A DNA stretch of 64,000 nt from Elusimicrobiota bacterium (GTDB lineage Bacteria; Elusimicrobiota; Elusimicrobia; UBA1565; UBA9628): the NCBI GenBank assembly GCA_016212795.1, contig JACRDT010000010.1, positions 62,001 through 126,000 of the forward strand. Direction: 5' to 3'. The notes beneath the pieces were generated by a model. It was not told where the DNA came from. It did no database searches and saw only the letters and a program-made list of their open reading frames with translations. Shown one piece after another: positions 38,958-47,077 of the stretch. Position numbers and translations under genes: made by a program. How positions within the stretch are numbered: the first letter of the stretch is position 1; the number at the start of each line of letters is the position of its first letter.

Positions 38958-41065
38958 CTCGATGTGACCTCGCCTTTGGCGTCGGTGGACAGGTTCTTGG
39001 GGATCGTGAAGATGAAGCGCGACCCCTTCTGAGGCTGCGACTCGGCCCAGATCTTGCCGCGGTGGGCCTCGACGAAGGACTTGGCCACGGCCAGCCCCAG
39101 CCCCACGCCCGCGCCCGGGACGTCCGGGACGCGCTCGAACTTGTGGAAGACCTTCTGCAGGTAGTTGGCCGGGATGCCGACGCCGGAGTCGGCGACCGTG
39201 ATCTGCAGGGCCGCGCCGGCGTCGGCGAAGCCCACCCGGACGCCGCCGGCGGCCGTGTACTTGATGGCGTTGACGATGAGGTTGGTGAGGACCTTCTCGA
39301 TCATGTTGGCGTCGATGGGGATGGGGGGCTCGGCGCCGACGCCGTCCACGGCGACCGCCAGGCTCTTCTCGGCGGCGAGCGGCTGGAGCATGGCGGCCGC
39401 GCGCGAGGCGATGTCGGAGATCCTGGCCGGCGCCAGCTTGACGGGCAGCTTCCCCGAGTCGATCGTCGCGATGTCGTAGGCGTTGCTGATCGAGAGCATC
39501 TGCATGGTGAGGGCCTGACTCAGGATGGAGAGGGACCTCTTCTGGTTGTCGGTCAGCGGGCCGTCGGCCCCGCGCATCAGGGACTGGGTCCGCTGGCTGG
39601 CCGTGATGAGCGGGGTGCGGATGTCGGCCGTGATGTTGCGCATGAAGTCGTCTTTCATGCGGTCGAGCTCCTTCTCGACGGTGGCGTCGTGCAGGCCGGT
39701 CACCAGGCCCAGGATCTCCTTGGTCCTAGACGAGAAGACGGGCTGCTGGGTGAGACGCATGAATTTGCGGGTCGTCGGCGTGGAGAGGTCCACGTCCACG
39801 AACCCCTTGCCGCCGCCCACGCCCTTCGAGACGGCCTCGCGGAGCTTGGAGGCGGGGATGGCTTCCGGCACTGGCTTGCCGTTGATCTCGGCGTCCTGGG
39901 CGACGCCCAGGAGCTCCCGGGCGCGCCGGTTGACCAGCTGGACGGCGTCCTCGGCGTCCGTCATGAGGATGCCGTCGGCGATGGAGAAGAGGATGGCGTC
40001 GGTCTTCTGCTGGGCCACGACGAGCTTGTCGACCTGCATCTCCGCGTAGGTCTTGAGCTGCATGGTCATCTGGTTGAAGGTGTCGGCGAGGTCGCGGAGC
40101 TCGTCGCGGGTGTTGATCTTGACCTGGGTGTCGAACTGCCCCTGGGCGATGGCCTGCGCGGCCTTGCTGAGCTCCAGGAGCGGCTTGGTGAGGCGCTTGG
40201 CCAGGAAGGCCGCGCCGAGCACCGCGCCCACGGCCACGATGATCAGGGCGATGAGGGAGCTCTGCTTCATCGCGGCGACGCTGGCGTAGGCCTCGGAGCG
40301 GGCCTGCAGGATGAGGATGGCTCCACCGATGGTGCCCAGCGACTGGGCCGCGCCGATGAGGTCTTTTCCCGCGATGGTCTCGGAGACCACGCCTGGCGCC
40401 TTGAGGGCGCTCTGCACGAGGGGCCACTGCGGCATCTCCTTGGTGACGGCCTCGTCGAGCCTGTCCTTGGCGTAGTAGAGCGGCTCTCCCGACTTGCCGA
40501 TCAGGACGGCGAAGCCCGTCCCGCCGACGCTCTCCGAGGCGATGTTGTCGGCCAGCTTCTCCAGGGAGAGCTGGACCCGCCCCGCCAGGTTGTTCTGCAG
40601 GGGGTAGAAGATCTCCACGCCCGGGGGGTCCGCCTTGAGCCAGAGGGTCCTCTTGCGGGTGGCCAGGTACTGCTTGAAGCCAGGCTCCTCGGCCCGGTTG
40701 GCGGGTACCGCGCCGGCGCTCGCGTCGGGGAACCGCAGGATCTCCCGGCCGGCCTCGGTGAGGAAGGAGATCTCCTTGATGTCCGCGTCGACGGCCATGC
40801 TGGTGCGCAGGAGCTCGCTCTTGTCCTCCCAGGTCAGGTTCTTCTGAAGGGAGGCGAAGAGGAAGACCATCTGGCGGTCCGTGAAGATGAAATAGGAGTC
40901 GATCTGGATGGCAAGCTTCTCGGCCAGCTTGGTGTTGAGCTCCAGGACCGAGGTCTCGATGCTCTGCTCGCTGACGGTCACGGCGCGGTAGGCGAAGAAC
41001 AGGACCGGCACGATGGCGAGGACCACCATGACGACCAGGGATTTCGCGAAGAGGCCGAAGCGCAC
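38954..41065 (-). CDS. Sensor histidine kinase homologue lacking the phospho-acceptor His
   Basis: 703 residues from a GTG. Order: TM helix (SLVVMVVLAIVPVLFFAYRA), extracytoplasmic dCache-like sensor (about 35-260), second TM (SLIALIIVAVGAVLGAAFLA), HAMP (LTKPLLELSKAAQAI), PAS-like domain (ILFSIADGILMTDAEDAVQL), dimerisation helix, HATPase. The ATPase is intact: NLIVNAIKYTAAGG (N box), DSGVGIPANYL (G1), GAGVGLGLAVAKS (G2). The H-box reads MRNITADIRTPLI, with Ala near 480 where kinases carry His (SHELRTP). It cannot autophosphorylate there and may act as a pseudokinase or heterodimer partner. The start at 41065 was chosen because a strong promoter overlies the ATG at 41110. Confidence 0.85.
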   Translation of the reverse strand: MRFGLFAKSLVVMVVLAIVPVLFFAYRAVTVSEQSIETSVLELNTKLAEKLAIQIDSYFIFTDRQMVFLFASLQKNLTWEDKSELLRTSMAVDADIKEISFLTEAGREILRFPDASAGAVPANRAEEPGFKQYLATRKRTLWLKADPPGVEIFYPLQNNLAGRVQLSLEKLADNIASESVGGTGFAVLIGKSGEPLYYAKDRLDEAVTKEMPQWPLVQSALKAPGVVSETIAGKDLIGAAQSLGTIGGAILILQARSEAYASVAAMKQSSLIALIIVAVGAVLGAAFLAKRLTKPLLELSKAAQAIAQGQFDTQVKINTRDELRDLADTFNQMTMQLKTYAEMQVDKLVVAQQKTDAILFSIADGILMTDAEDAVQLVNRRARELLGVAQDAEINGKPVPEAIPASKLREAVSKGVGGGKGFVDVDLSTPTTRKFMRLTQQPVFSSRTKEILGLVTGLHDATVEKELDRMKDDFMRNITADIRTPLITASQRTQSLMRGADGPLTDNQKRSLSILSQALTMQMLSISNAYDIATIDSGKLPVKLAPARISDIASRAAAMLQPLAAEKSLAVAVDGVGAEPPIPIDANMIEKVLTNLIVNAIKYTAAGGVRVGFADAGAALQITVADSGVGIPANYLQKVFHKFERVPDVPGAGVGLGLAVAKSFVEAHRGKIWAESQPQKGSRFIFTIPKNLSTDAKGEVTSR

Positions 41066-41097
41066 CGGGCTACCTGTTCCCCATATTAATAGTCCAC

Positions 41098-41126
41098 ACG
41101 ATAGCATCACCTGACTGGGTTGTCAA
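41098..41126 (-). promoter_or_regulatory. Promoter of the sensor-kinase/LysM operon
   Basis: Minus strand TTGACA at 41126-41121, 17-bp spacer and TATCGT at 41103-41098 preceded by TG (extended -10). Transcription should begin near 41091, downstream of the ATG at 41110, which argues for the GTG start at 41065. Confidence 0.75.
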
Positions 41127-41250
41127 CACGCACGGGACGATTGGGCCCAGGCCCGGGTAGGCCGATTTCCTGGCCGTCATGTCGCCGTTGGACCCATACG
41201 CCCTCTGGGGCGGTTTCGATACAATGTCTCGCGGAGAGGTGAACAGGACC
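41127..41250 (+). promoter_or_regulatory. Promoter region of the PrcB-like gene
   Basis: ATTGGGCCCAGGCCC and GTTGGACCCATACG motifs of the exported-gene type precede a -10 TACAAT at 41220-41225. GCGGAGAGGTG precedes the ATG at 41251. No -35 at normal spacing is seen. Confidence 0.45.
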
Positions 41251-41856
41251 ATGAAGAAGGCTCTTCTGATGGCGATGGCGGCCGCGGTCTTTCCTATGAT
41301 CGCCGCGGGCGCGGTCGAGGCCGGAGGCCGAGCGTCCGCGGCGCCATCTGGGAATGCGTCGGCGTCCGCGGGCGCTGACGTGGCCGGCTGGGAAGCGATG
41401 TCCGGCCAGAACAGCGCGATCGATTATCCGCAGATGGTGGCGGTGCGCGACGCGAAGGGCTGGGCCGAGCTCTGGGCCGAGCACCTGAAGGGTTCGCCTC
41501 TCGCCTTGGCCGTACCGGCCGCGGACTTCTCCAAGGAGACGGTCGTGGCGGTCTTCCTGGGCCTCAAGCCCACCGGCGGCTACAAGGTCGAGCTCTCGCT
41601 CCAGCAGGACCCCATGGACTCCAGCCGGCTCTTCGTCCTCTATCGGGAAGTCCCGCCCAGGACCGGGGCGATCGTCTCGCAGGTGGTCTCGCGTCCTTTC
41701 GAGATCCGCAAGGTCCGCAAGGTCTACGCCTCCGTCGTCTTCGAGCCCAACCTCACGATGCGCGCCCTGCCGTTCGCCATGACCCAGGGCGTCCAGGCGA
41801 GGCTGGGGCGCGTCGTCTCGGCGCTCGAGGACGCGGCTCGCTCCGGCCTGCCTTGA
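41251..41856 (+). CDS. Exported PrcB_C-like protein
   Basis: 201 residues with signal peptide (ALLMAMAAAVFPMIAAGAVE). The mature part matches the PrcB C-terminal domain pattern: AVRDAKGWAELWAEHLKG, then VVAVFLGLKPTGGYKVEL with the PTGGY turn, FVLYREVPPRTGAIVSQVVS and PFEIRKVRK. In Treponema the PrcB protein stabilises a surface protease complex. Here the neighbours include subtilase-like and murein-hydrolase genes, so a similar partner role to an exported protease is possible but unproven. A ribosome site GGAGAGG precedes the ATG. Confidence 0.75.
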   Translation: MKKALLMAMAAAVFPMIAAGAVEAGGRASAAPSGNASASAGADVAGWEAMSGQNSAIDYPQMVAVRDAKGWAELWAEHLKGSPLALAVPAADFSKETVVAVFLGLKPTGGYKVELSLQQDPMDSSRLFVLYREVPPRTGAIVSQVVSRPFEIRKVRKVYASVVFEPNLTMRALPFAMTQGVQARLGRVVSALEDAARSGLP

Positions 41857-41944
41857 GCGCGCTGTTCCTCTAGGCCTTTTCTCCTAGCCGCAGGTAGGAC
41901 CTAGGCACCTCCCTGTCTCTGGGCCCTGGGGCTATCCTATCTGT
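41857..41944 (+). promoter_or_regulatory. Promoter of the CHAP-like hydrolase
   Basis: CTAGGCCTTTTCTCCTAG and GGTAGGACCTAGGCACC motifs precede TATCCT at 41933-41938, which ends 6 bp before the ATG at 41945. There is no Shine-Dalgarno between them, so the mRNA is predicted leaderless. Confidence 0.5.
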
Positions 41945-43060
41945 ATGATACGCGCGGCCTTCGTGGTGGCTGGCTGGTGCGCGCTGTTGGCGGCCTCGGC
42001 CGCCTCGGCGGCCCCGGTGGCGGGCCCGCAGGACATGGAGGCCAGGCGGGGCATCCTGCTCACCGGCGTGGCGAAGTGGAAGCTCATGGTGCCGGAGGGG
42101 CCCAACGACCCGGTGCGCCGGACGTTCCTGCCCCAGTTCGAGCGCATCGAGGCCGAGGCCCGCAAGCCCGAGGCCGCGCTCGACGAGCTGGACAAGCAGT
42201 TCACGATGTGGAAGAACCTGCTGCTCAGCGAGCTGCAGGCCACCGGCGGGTACAAGAACCAGGAGGCCTTCCTGGAGCTTTCGCAGCAGCGGATGAGGGC
42301 GCTCGTGACGGTGCAGCGCCTGGAGGCCAGCGAGGGCGCGGCCGGCCGCGAGCGGGTCTCCTTCTGGAAGAGCCGGATCAACGACGTCCGCGACGCGGCC
42401 AGCCTGAAGCGGCTCTACGACAACATGCGGTCCCTGGAGGGGGACTCGTTGGTCCGGTCCGGGTCGGCGGCGGCGCGGTTCCCGCACTACGTGGCGCAGG
42501 ACCCGGTCTTCAACGCGGCGAGCCCCAGGACCAGGCCCGAGCAGGCCGCCACGCCCCCGGCGCCCGGGTCGGGCGGGGTGCTGGACTTCCTCGATTGGGA
42601 CCGGGCCAAGAAGCTCGCCGCGAGCGCCTTGAGGAACGCGCGGACGTTCGTGGGATTGTGCTACGGCTACGTCCAGAAGTCGCTCAACTCGATCCTGCCG
42701 GCGGGCTGGCGCGGCGAGGTCCGACAGGCCAGCGCCTATCAGTTCGCCAGCTCCCTCAACGCCAACCCCAAGCTCTTCGACAAGCTCAAGCTCCGGCGCC
42801 TGCCGGTGGAGGAGCTCGGCGGCGGGCTGCCGCCGGTCGGCTCCATCGTCGTCTACGGCCGCGGCCAGTGCGGGTTCAGCCCGGAGCACGGGCACATCGA
42901 GATCGTGGTCTCCCACGACCCTCCCAAGGTGTGCAGCGACGGCTGCACCGCCCTGACGCCGGGCCGGCTCATGTGCATCAGGAAAGGCGGCGCGAAGGGC
43001 GGCGTGAACGTCTACATCCCCGCTCGCGAGAAGCTCTCCAGCGAGCCGTCCGACGGCTGA
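41945..43060 (+). CDS. Exported cysteine amidase-like (CHAP/NlpC-type) protein, duplicated N-domain
   Basis: 371 residues: a signal peptide, a helical domain to about residue 200 nearly identical to that of the next gene, a short linker, and a C-terminal domain with FVGLCYGYVQKSLN (catalytic Cys), PVGSIVVYGRGQCG and EHGHIEIVVS (catalytic His). This is the layout of CHAP/NlpC-type peptidases that cut peptidoglycan stem peptides. The N-terminal domain (KWKLMVPEGPNDPVRRTFLP) is not recognised and may target the wall or a partner. Other cysteines (SPPKVCSDGCTALTPGRLMC analogues) could form disulfides. The gene has a predicted leaderless start. Confidence 0.75.
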   Translation: MIRAAFVVAGWCALLAASAASAAPVAGPQDMEARRGILLTGVAKWKLMVPEGPNDPVRRTFLPQFERIEAEARKPEAALDELDKQFTMWKNLLLSELQATGGYKNQEAFLELSQQRMRALVTVQRLEASEGAAGRERVSFWKSRINDVRDAASLKRLYDNMRSLEGDSLVRSGSAAARFPHYVAQDPVFNAASPRTRPEQAATPPAPGSGGVLDFLDWDRAKKLAASALRNARTFVGLCYGYVQKSLNSILPAGWRGEVRQASAYQFASSLNANPKLFDKLKLRRLPVEELGGGLPPVGSIVVYGRGQCGFSPEHGHIEIVVSHDPPKVCSDGCTALTPGRLMCIRKGGAKGGVNVYIPAREKLSSEPSDG

Positions 43061-43162
43061 CCTTCCCCGGGCCCTTCGCCGGATCTTCTAGGCCCTTTGT
43101 CCTATGCCTTGGTGGGCCATTGGCTCCTTCCTGGCACTGGGTCTTGAGGGTAGACTTGTGAT
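43061..43162 (+). promoter_or_regulatory. Promoter of the SLT-domain protein
   Basis: TCTAGGCCCTTTGTCCTATG and TTGGTGGGCCATTGG motifs precede TAGACT at 43151-43156, 6 bp before the ATG at 43163. The layout mirrors the region at 41857, consistent with duplication of promoter plus 5' coding region, although the sequence between motifs has diverged. Confidence 0.5.
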
Positions 43163-44269
43163 ATGGCACGCGCGGCCTTCGTGGTGGCTGGCTGGTGCGC
43201 GCTGTGGGCGGTCTCGGCCGTCTCGGCGGCCCCGGTGCTCGGCCCGCAGGACATGGAGGCCAGGCGGGGCGCCCTGCTCGCCGGCGTGGCGAAGTGGAAG
43301 CTCATGGTGCCGGAGGGGCCCAACGACCCAGTGCGCCGGACGTTCCTGCCCCAGTTCGAGCGCATCGAGACCGAGGCCCGCAAGCCCGAGGCCGCGCTCG
43401 ACGAACTGGACAAGCAGTTCACGATGTGGAAGAACCTGCTGCTCAGCGAGCTGCAGGCCACCGGCGGGTACAAGAACCAGGAGGCTTTCCTGGAGCTTTC
43501 GCAGGAGCGGATGAAGGCGCTCGTGACGGTGCAGCGCCTGGAGGCTAGCGAGGGCGCCGCCGGCCGCGAGCGGGTCTCTTTCTGGAAGAGCCGGATCAAC
43601 GACGTCCGGGATGCGACCAGCTTGAGGCGGCTCTACGACAACATGAGGGCCCTGGAAGGGGCTTCGCTGGTCCGGTCCGGGTCGTCGGCGGCGCGGTTCC
43701 CGCACTACGTGGCGCAGGACGCCGTCTTCAACGCGACGAGCTCCAGGGTCAGGCCCGAGCAAGCCGAGGCGCCCCCGACCCCCGGGTTCATGTCGATGGC
43801 GCAGGACAAGCTCCAGGCCATCAAGGATTACCTGATCTCCCGGGGGGCGAGGCCGGGCATCGTGGGGCAGACCATCGAGCTGGTCGTCAACGAGGTCAAG
43901 CGCTATTCGGTCGACCCGGCGCTGGTCCTGGCCGTCATCCTGAAGGAATCGGGCTACAACCCGCGGGCAGAGAGCCCGGTCGGCGCCAAGGGCCTCATGC
44001 AGATCATGCCGGCCACGGGCAGGGGGTTGGGCCTGCGGGAATACGAACTCTTCGACCCGATCAAGAACGTGAAGGCGGGGATCCGGTTCCTCAACGCCAT
44101 GATCGCCAGGTTCAACGGGGACATCAAGATGGCTCTGGCGGCCTACAACGCCGGCCCGGGAGCGGTGGACAAGTACAACGGCATCCCTCCCTACAAGGAA
44201 ACGCGCGGCTACGTCCGGAAAGTGTACGACACCTACCTGGCGCTCACCAGCCTGATCTTCCAAAGCTGA
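43163..44269 (+). CDS. Exported lytic transglycosylase (SLT domain), duplicated N-domain
   Basis: 368 residues. Residues 1 to about 200 are almost the same as in the upstream gene, at DNA as well as protein level. The C-terminal domain is a Slt70/MltE-type transglycosylase: YSVDPALVLAVILKESGYNP contains the catalytic Glu, then GAKGLMQIMPATG, NVKAGIRFLNAMIARFNGD and MALAAYNAGPGAVDKY. It cleaves glycan strands, whereas its neighbour should cut peptide bridges. The shared N-domain on two different catalytic domains indicates a recent partial duplication with domain replacement. The start is predicted leaderless. Confidence 0.92.
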   Translation: MARAAFVVAGWCALWAVSAVSAAPVLGPQDMEARRGALLAGVAKWKLMVPEGPNDPVRRTFLPQFERIETEARKPEAALDELDKQFTMWKNLLLSELQATGGYKNQEAFLELSQERMKALVTVQRLEASEGAAGRERVSFWKSRINDVRDATSLRRLYDNMRALEGASLVRSGSSAARFPHYVAQDAVFNATSSRVRPEQAEAPPTPGFMSMAQDKLQAIKDYLISRGARPGIVGQTIELVVNEVKRYSVDPALVLAVILKESGYNPRAESPVGAKGLMQIMPATGRGLGLREYELFDPIKNVKAGIRFLNAMIARFNGDIKMALAAYNAGPGAVDKYNGIPPYKETRGYVRKVYDTYLALTSLIFQS

Positions 44270-44626
44270 CCCGGCCGGTCGGCTGTCGTCCCCGATGGAC
44301 CCGACCGACTCGCGCCGGCGCGAGTCGATGAGCTTGCCAGGCGGCACAATAGATGGCACTCAATGGCACTGCATGATTCATTCCAGCCTTCAGCGTCGCC
44401 CGCCGCATGGCCGGGTCCTACCCGGGAAGCCGTAGCCTGACCGACGGGGCAGGGCCGTCCCCCGCCGGGCCGCCGGAGAACCCGGTGGGGCCTCGGGCCC
44501 ACGGGTTGGTGGGCCCAATAACTTCGCGTTGTTGGGCCCATCGGCCCGCAAGGTTTTTCAAGGGACGGCAGTATAATTCTCCTGGCGATGAGGCGCATGG
44601 AGCGTCGACCGGAGGAAGGGACAAAG
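44270..44626 (+). promoter_or_regulatory. Long upstream region of the three-gene exported operon
   Basis: 357 bp without a credible gene. A perfect 22-bp palindrome made of CGACTCGCGCC and GGCGCGAGTCG lies at 44306-44327 without a T-run. GGGCCCACGGG, GTGGGCCCAATAAC and GTTGGGCCCATCGGCCC are clustered at about 44490-44550. TATAAT at 44572-44577 is the -10, and GGAGGAAGG at 44611-44619 is the ribosome site of the first gene. A second in-frame ATG at 44588 lies 10 bp after the -10. Confidence 0.6.
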
Positions 44627-47077
44627 ATGAAGAACAGATTTTTCGCCTGCCTGATGTCGGCCTTGCTGGGAGCGCAGTGCTCGTGGGCCGCCGGCTATGC
44701 CGGACCGCGTACCATGGCCGTGCCCGCTCCCGGGGCCGCGGCGCGGACTCCGGTGGTGACGAATCCCGCCCTCCTGGGCGGGATTCCGCTTCCGGTGGCC
44801 AACCCCGTTCCCTTGCCCGGCATCGTGCCCGGCGCCTCGCTCTCCCCTCTTCCCGGCGGCCTGCCCGAGTCGTTCGTCATCGGCATGGCCAACGCGGCCG
44901 AGGTCAGGTTCGCGCCCGCGGAGGTCCCGGGGCCGCAGGCGGCCGCGCCGGGGGACCCCATGCGTCCTTCGGACGCCACCCCCGGCACGGCCGGAAGAGG
45001 AACCTTGCCGGCCGCGCCGCAGGGCGCGCTGGAATCCGCCCAGAAGCTCGCCGAGGCCTTCGCCCCCGGCGCGGACGGCGACGCCAAGCCCACGGAGGCC
45101 CTCCAGAGCGCGTCGGACCGGTACTTCGACCGGAACCTGGCCGGCCCCGAGGATAACGACGTCGCGGCGGTCCCCCCGGACGTGCCCTTGAGCGACGCGG
45201 CCCTCGGCGACGGCCTCGCCGGCGAGGCCGGGTCCAGCCGCCTGTCGAAGCTCTATCCTCGCGTCGTCTTCATCCAGGACGTGTTCTCCAAGCCCGCCTC
45301 GGCGCCGACCGTCGCGTACATCGAGAAGCTCCTCAACGAGGGCGTCAGGATCGTGTTCATGACCTGGCGGCCGGCCAAGGGCGAGGGTTCCGCGGAAGAC
45401 ATCCTCCTGGGCAAGCTCAAGAACCGTACGGGCAACCCCATCATGGTCGTCTCGCACAACGGCGGCAGGATCACCCAGCGCAGCCGCAGCCAGAACCCCA
45501 AGCCCATCGTGGCCGACGCCAGCGGCTTCAGGCCCGAGCACCTCGAGACCTTCCGGCAGATCGCGGGCAAGGTCGAGGCGAGCCTCGGCCTGCCCGCCGG
45601 CGCCATCGCGCAGTCCGAGGTTTCGAGCGACGAGGCCGTCTATTCCCACGTCCTGCGGCTGCCGGCTTCGGTGCCGGACGCCGATGCGCCCGCGATGCTC
45701 GCGGCCATGATCCGCTCCTACAACGCCCAGCTCAAGAAAGCCAAACTTCCTTATATGATGACGGTGCACCCCGGCGACCCGCGCGCGGCCGTCGCGCACG
45801 CCATGCCCCTGCGCTTCGCCGTGCCCCGGGTCATGGAGGCCTTGAGGACCCAGTTCCCGGAGGACCGCATCGACCAGTCGGCCGACAAGTTCCTGGTCCT
45901 CGCCGATACCCGCAAATCCCCCAAGCTCGCCACCTCCTTCCCGAAGGAGTCCGAGATCCAGGCCCTGGATTCCGACCAAGGCGTCGCGGACGCCCTGGGC
46001 GCCGTGCTCGGCGAGCGCACCCTGCCCAGCGTGTCGGTCAACCTCGGCAAGCTCCGCCAGTTCGTGGAGTACTGGGAGCCGGTGCACCGGCTCTCGTCGT
46101 CGGACGCCCCCGCGTTCCGCCGCGGCGGCTCGGGGTCGATCAAGGGCGGCGGCCCCGTCGACCAGAAGCTGGCCATGTACACCGGGACCATCCTCTACCA
46201 GCTGATGGCCTACATCTATGACCAGACCTGGCAGGGCCAGCACAACGCGGTGAGGCTGGGCGTCCTGCAGGCCAAGCTCCGCAGCCTCTGGTTCAACCCC
46301 TTCAAGAACGGCATCAGGATCAACAAGGGGCTCGCGCAGGCCATGAAGTCCAAGGCCTGGAAGGCGCGCCAGCGCGGCTACATCGAGAAGGCCAACGCCT
46401 ACCTGACCAACTACTACATGCGGGAGTTCGGCGACTACACCGCCGGCGCCCGCAACGTCCAGGAGAACCTGGTCGGCCTGGCGACCTTCCGCAACAGCCT
46501 CATCACCCTGGACTTCGAGTCGGCCGCGACAGGGAAGTTCTACAAGATCCATACGCGCATCCCCCGGGTCATGAAGGCGGACACCTCCATGGGCCGCGTG
46601 CTCACCGCCTACTCCTACCGGACCGGGAAGGAAGCGCCGGACGACGGGGAGCAGCTCCTCGCGCAGACGCTGGCCATGGCCCTGCTCAAGGGCTACGGCC
46701 GCATCGGGCCGGACGGCCGGTGGCACCACGGCGCCGCCGACGGGCCCGTGCTCGCCGAGGTGAGGGTGCAGCTCGAGTACATGACGAGCCACCGGACCGT
46801 GACCTTCAAGCCCGAGCAGCTCCTTCAGATCGTGGCCTCCGGGCAGGCCCGGGCTTCCGGCTACGACGTCATCCAGGGGCCGGTGGCCCAGCAGATCACG
46901 AGCTCCATCGAGCGCATGGAGGCCGACGTCGAGTACCAGAAATACTACGAGGAGCACGAGGAGAAGCCCTCGGCCCAGGACCTCGCCAAGAAGAAGTCCT
47001 CCAAAGGCAAGGCAGCGAAGGCCCCCAAGGGCTCGGCCAAGAAGCCCGCCAAGAAGCCGGCCGGGAGGCAGGGATGA
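44627..47077 (+). CDS. Exported HAD-like protein with degenerate RecB-nuclease-like C-terminus
   Basis: 816 residues: a signal peptide (RFFACLMSALLGAQCSWAAG), a Pro/Ala-rich region with a family C repeat, then a Cof-type HAD-like fold from about 210: VVFIQDVFSKP (motif I without the DxD pair), IVFMTWRPAKG (motif II) and VVSHNGGRI. Around 620 a segment NSLITLDFESAATGKFYKIH aligns with the RecB-type nuclease motif of the next gene but lacks the Asp-x-Lys pair, so it looks inactive. The C-terminus is Lys-rich. It is a diverged paralogue of the next gene, whose ATG overlaps its stop. Function is unknown. Confidence 0.65.
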   Translation: MKNRFFACLMSALLGAQCSWAAGYAGPRTMAVPAPGAAARTPVVTNPALLGGIPLPVANPVPLPGIVPGASLSPLPGGLPESFVIGMANAAEVRFAPAEVPGPQAAAPGDPMRPSDATPGTAGRGTLPAAPQGALESAQKLAEAFAPGADGDAKPTEALQSASDRYFDRNLAGPEDNDVAAVPPDVPLSDAALGDGLAGEAGSSRLSKLYPRVVFIQDVFSKPASAPTVAYIEKLLNEGVRIVFMTWRPAKGEGSAEDILLGKLKNRTGNPIMVVSHNGGRITQRSRSQNPKPIVADASGFRPEHLETFRQIAGKVEASLGLPAGAIAQSEVSSDEAVYSHVLRLPASVPDADAPAMLAAMIRSYNAQLKKAKLPYMMTVHPGDPRAAVAHAMPLRFAVPRVMEALRTQFPEDRIDQSADKFLVLADTRKSPKLATSFPKESEIQALDSDQGVADALGAVLGERTLPSVSVNLGKLRQFVEYWEPVHRLSSSDAPAFRRGGSGSIKGGGPVDQKLAMYTGTILYQLMAYIYDQTWQGQHNAVRLGVLQAKLRSLWFNPFKNGIRINKGLAQAMKSKAWKARQRGYIEKANAYLTNYYMREFGDYTAGARNVQENLVGLATFRNSLITLDFESAATGKFYKIHTRIPRVMKADTSMGRVLTAYSYRTGKEAPDDGEQLLAQTLAMALLKGYGRIGPDGRWHHGAADGPVLAEVRVQLEYMTSHRTVTFKPEQLLQIVASGQARASGYDVIQGPVAQQITSSIERMEADVEYQKYYEEHEEKPSAQDLAKKKSSKGKAAKAPKGSAKKPAKKPAGRQG
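44938..45020. repeat. Family C hairpin repeat, copy C2
   Basis: Starts GGGGGACCCCATGCG, hairpin CGTCC-TTC-GGACG, ends GGCCGGAAGAGG. GGCCGCGCCG flanks recur 69 bp apart, the same spacing as in C1. Relative to C1 the stem has compensating C-to-T and G-to-A changes. It is in frame within the HAD-like gene. Confidence 0.75.

Noticed and set aside
41066..41110. ATG at 41110 as the sensor-kinase start
   Set aside because: The TTGACA-N17-TATCGT promoter places transcription initiation downstream of it; the GTG at 41065 gives a normal N-terminal membrane helix.
44306..44327. 22-bp perfect palindrome as a terminator of the SLT gene
   Set aside because: No T-run on either side and no loop. It may be a protein site, so it is listed only within the intergenic region.
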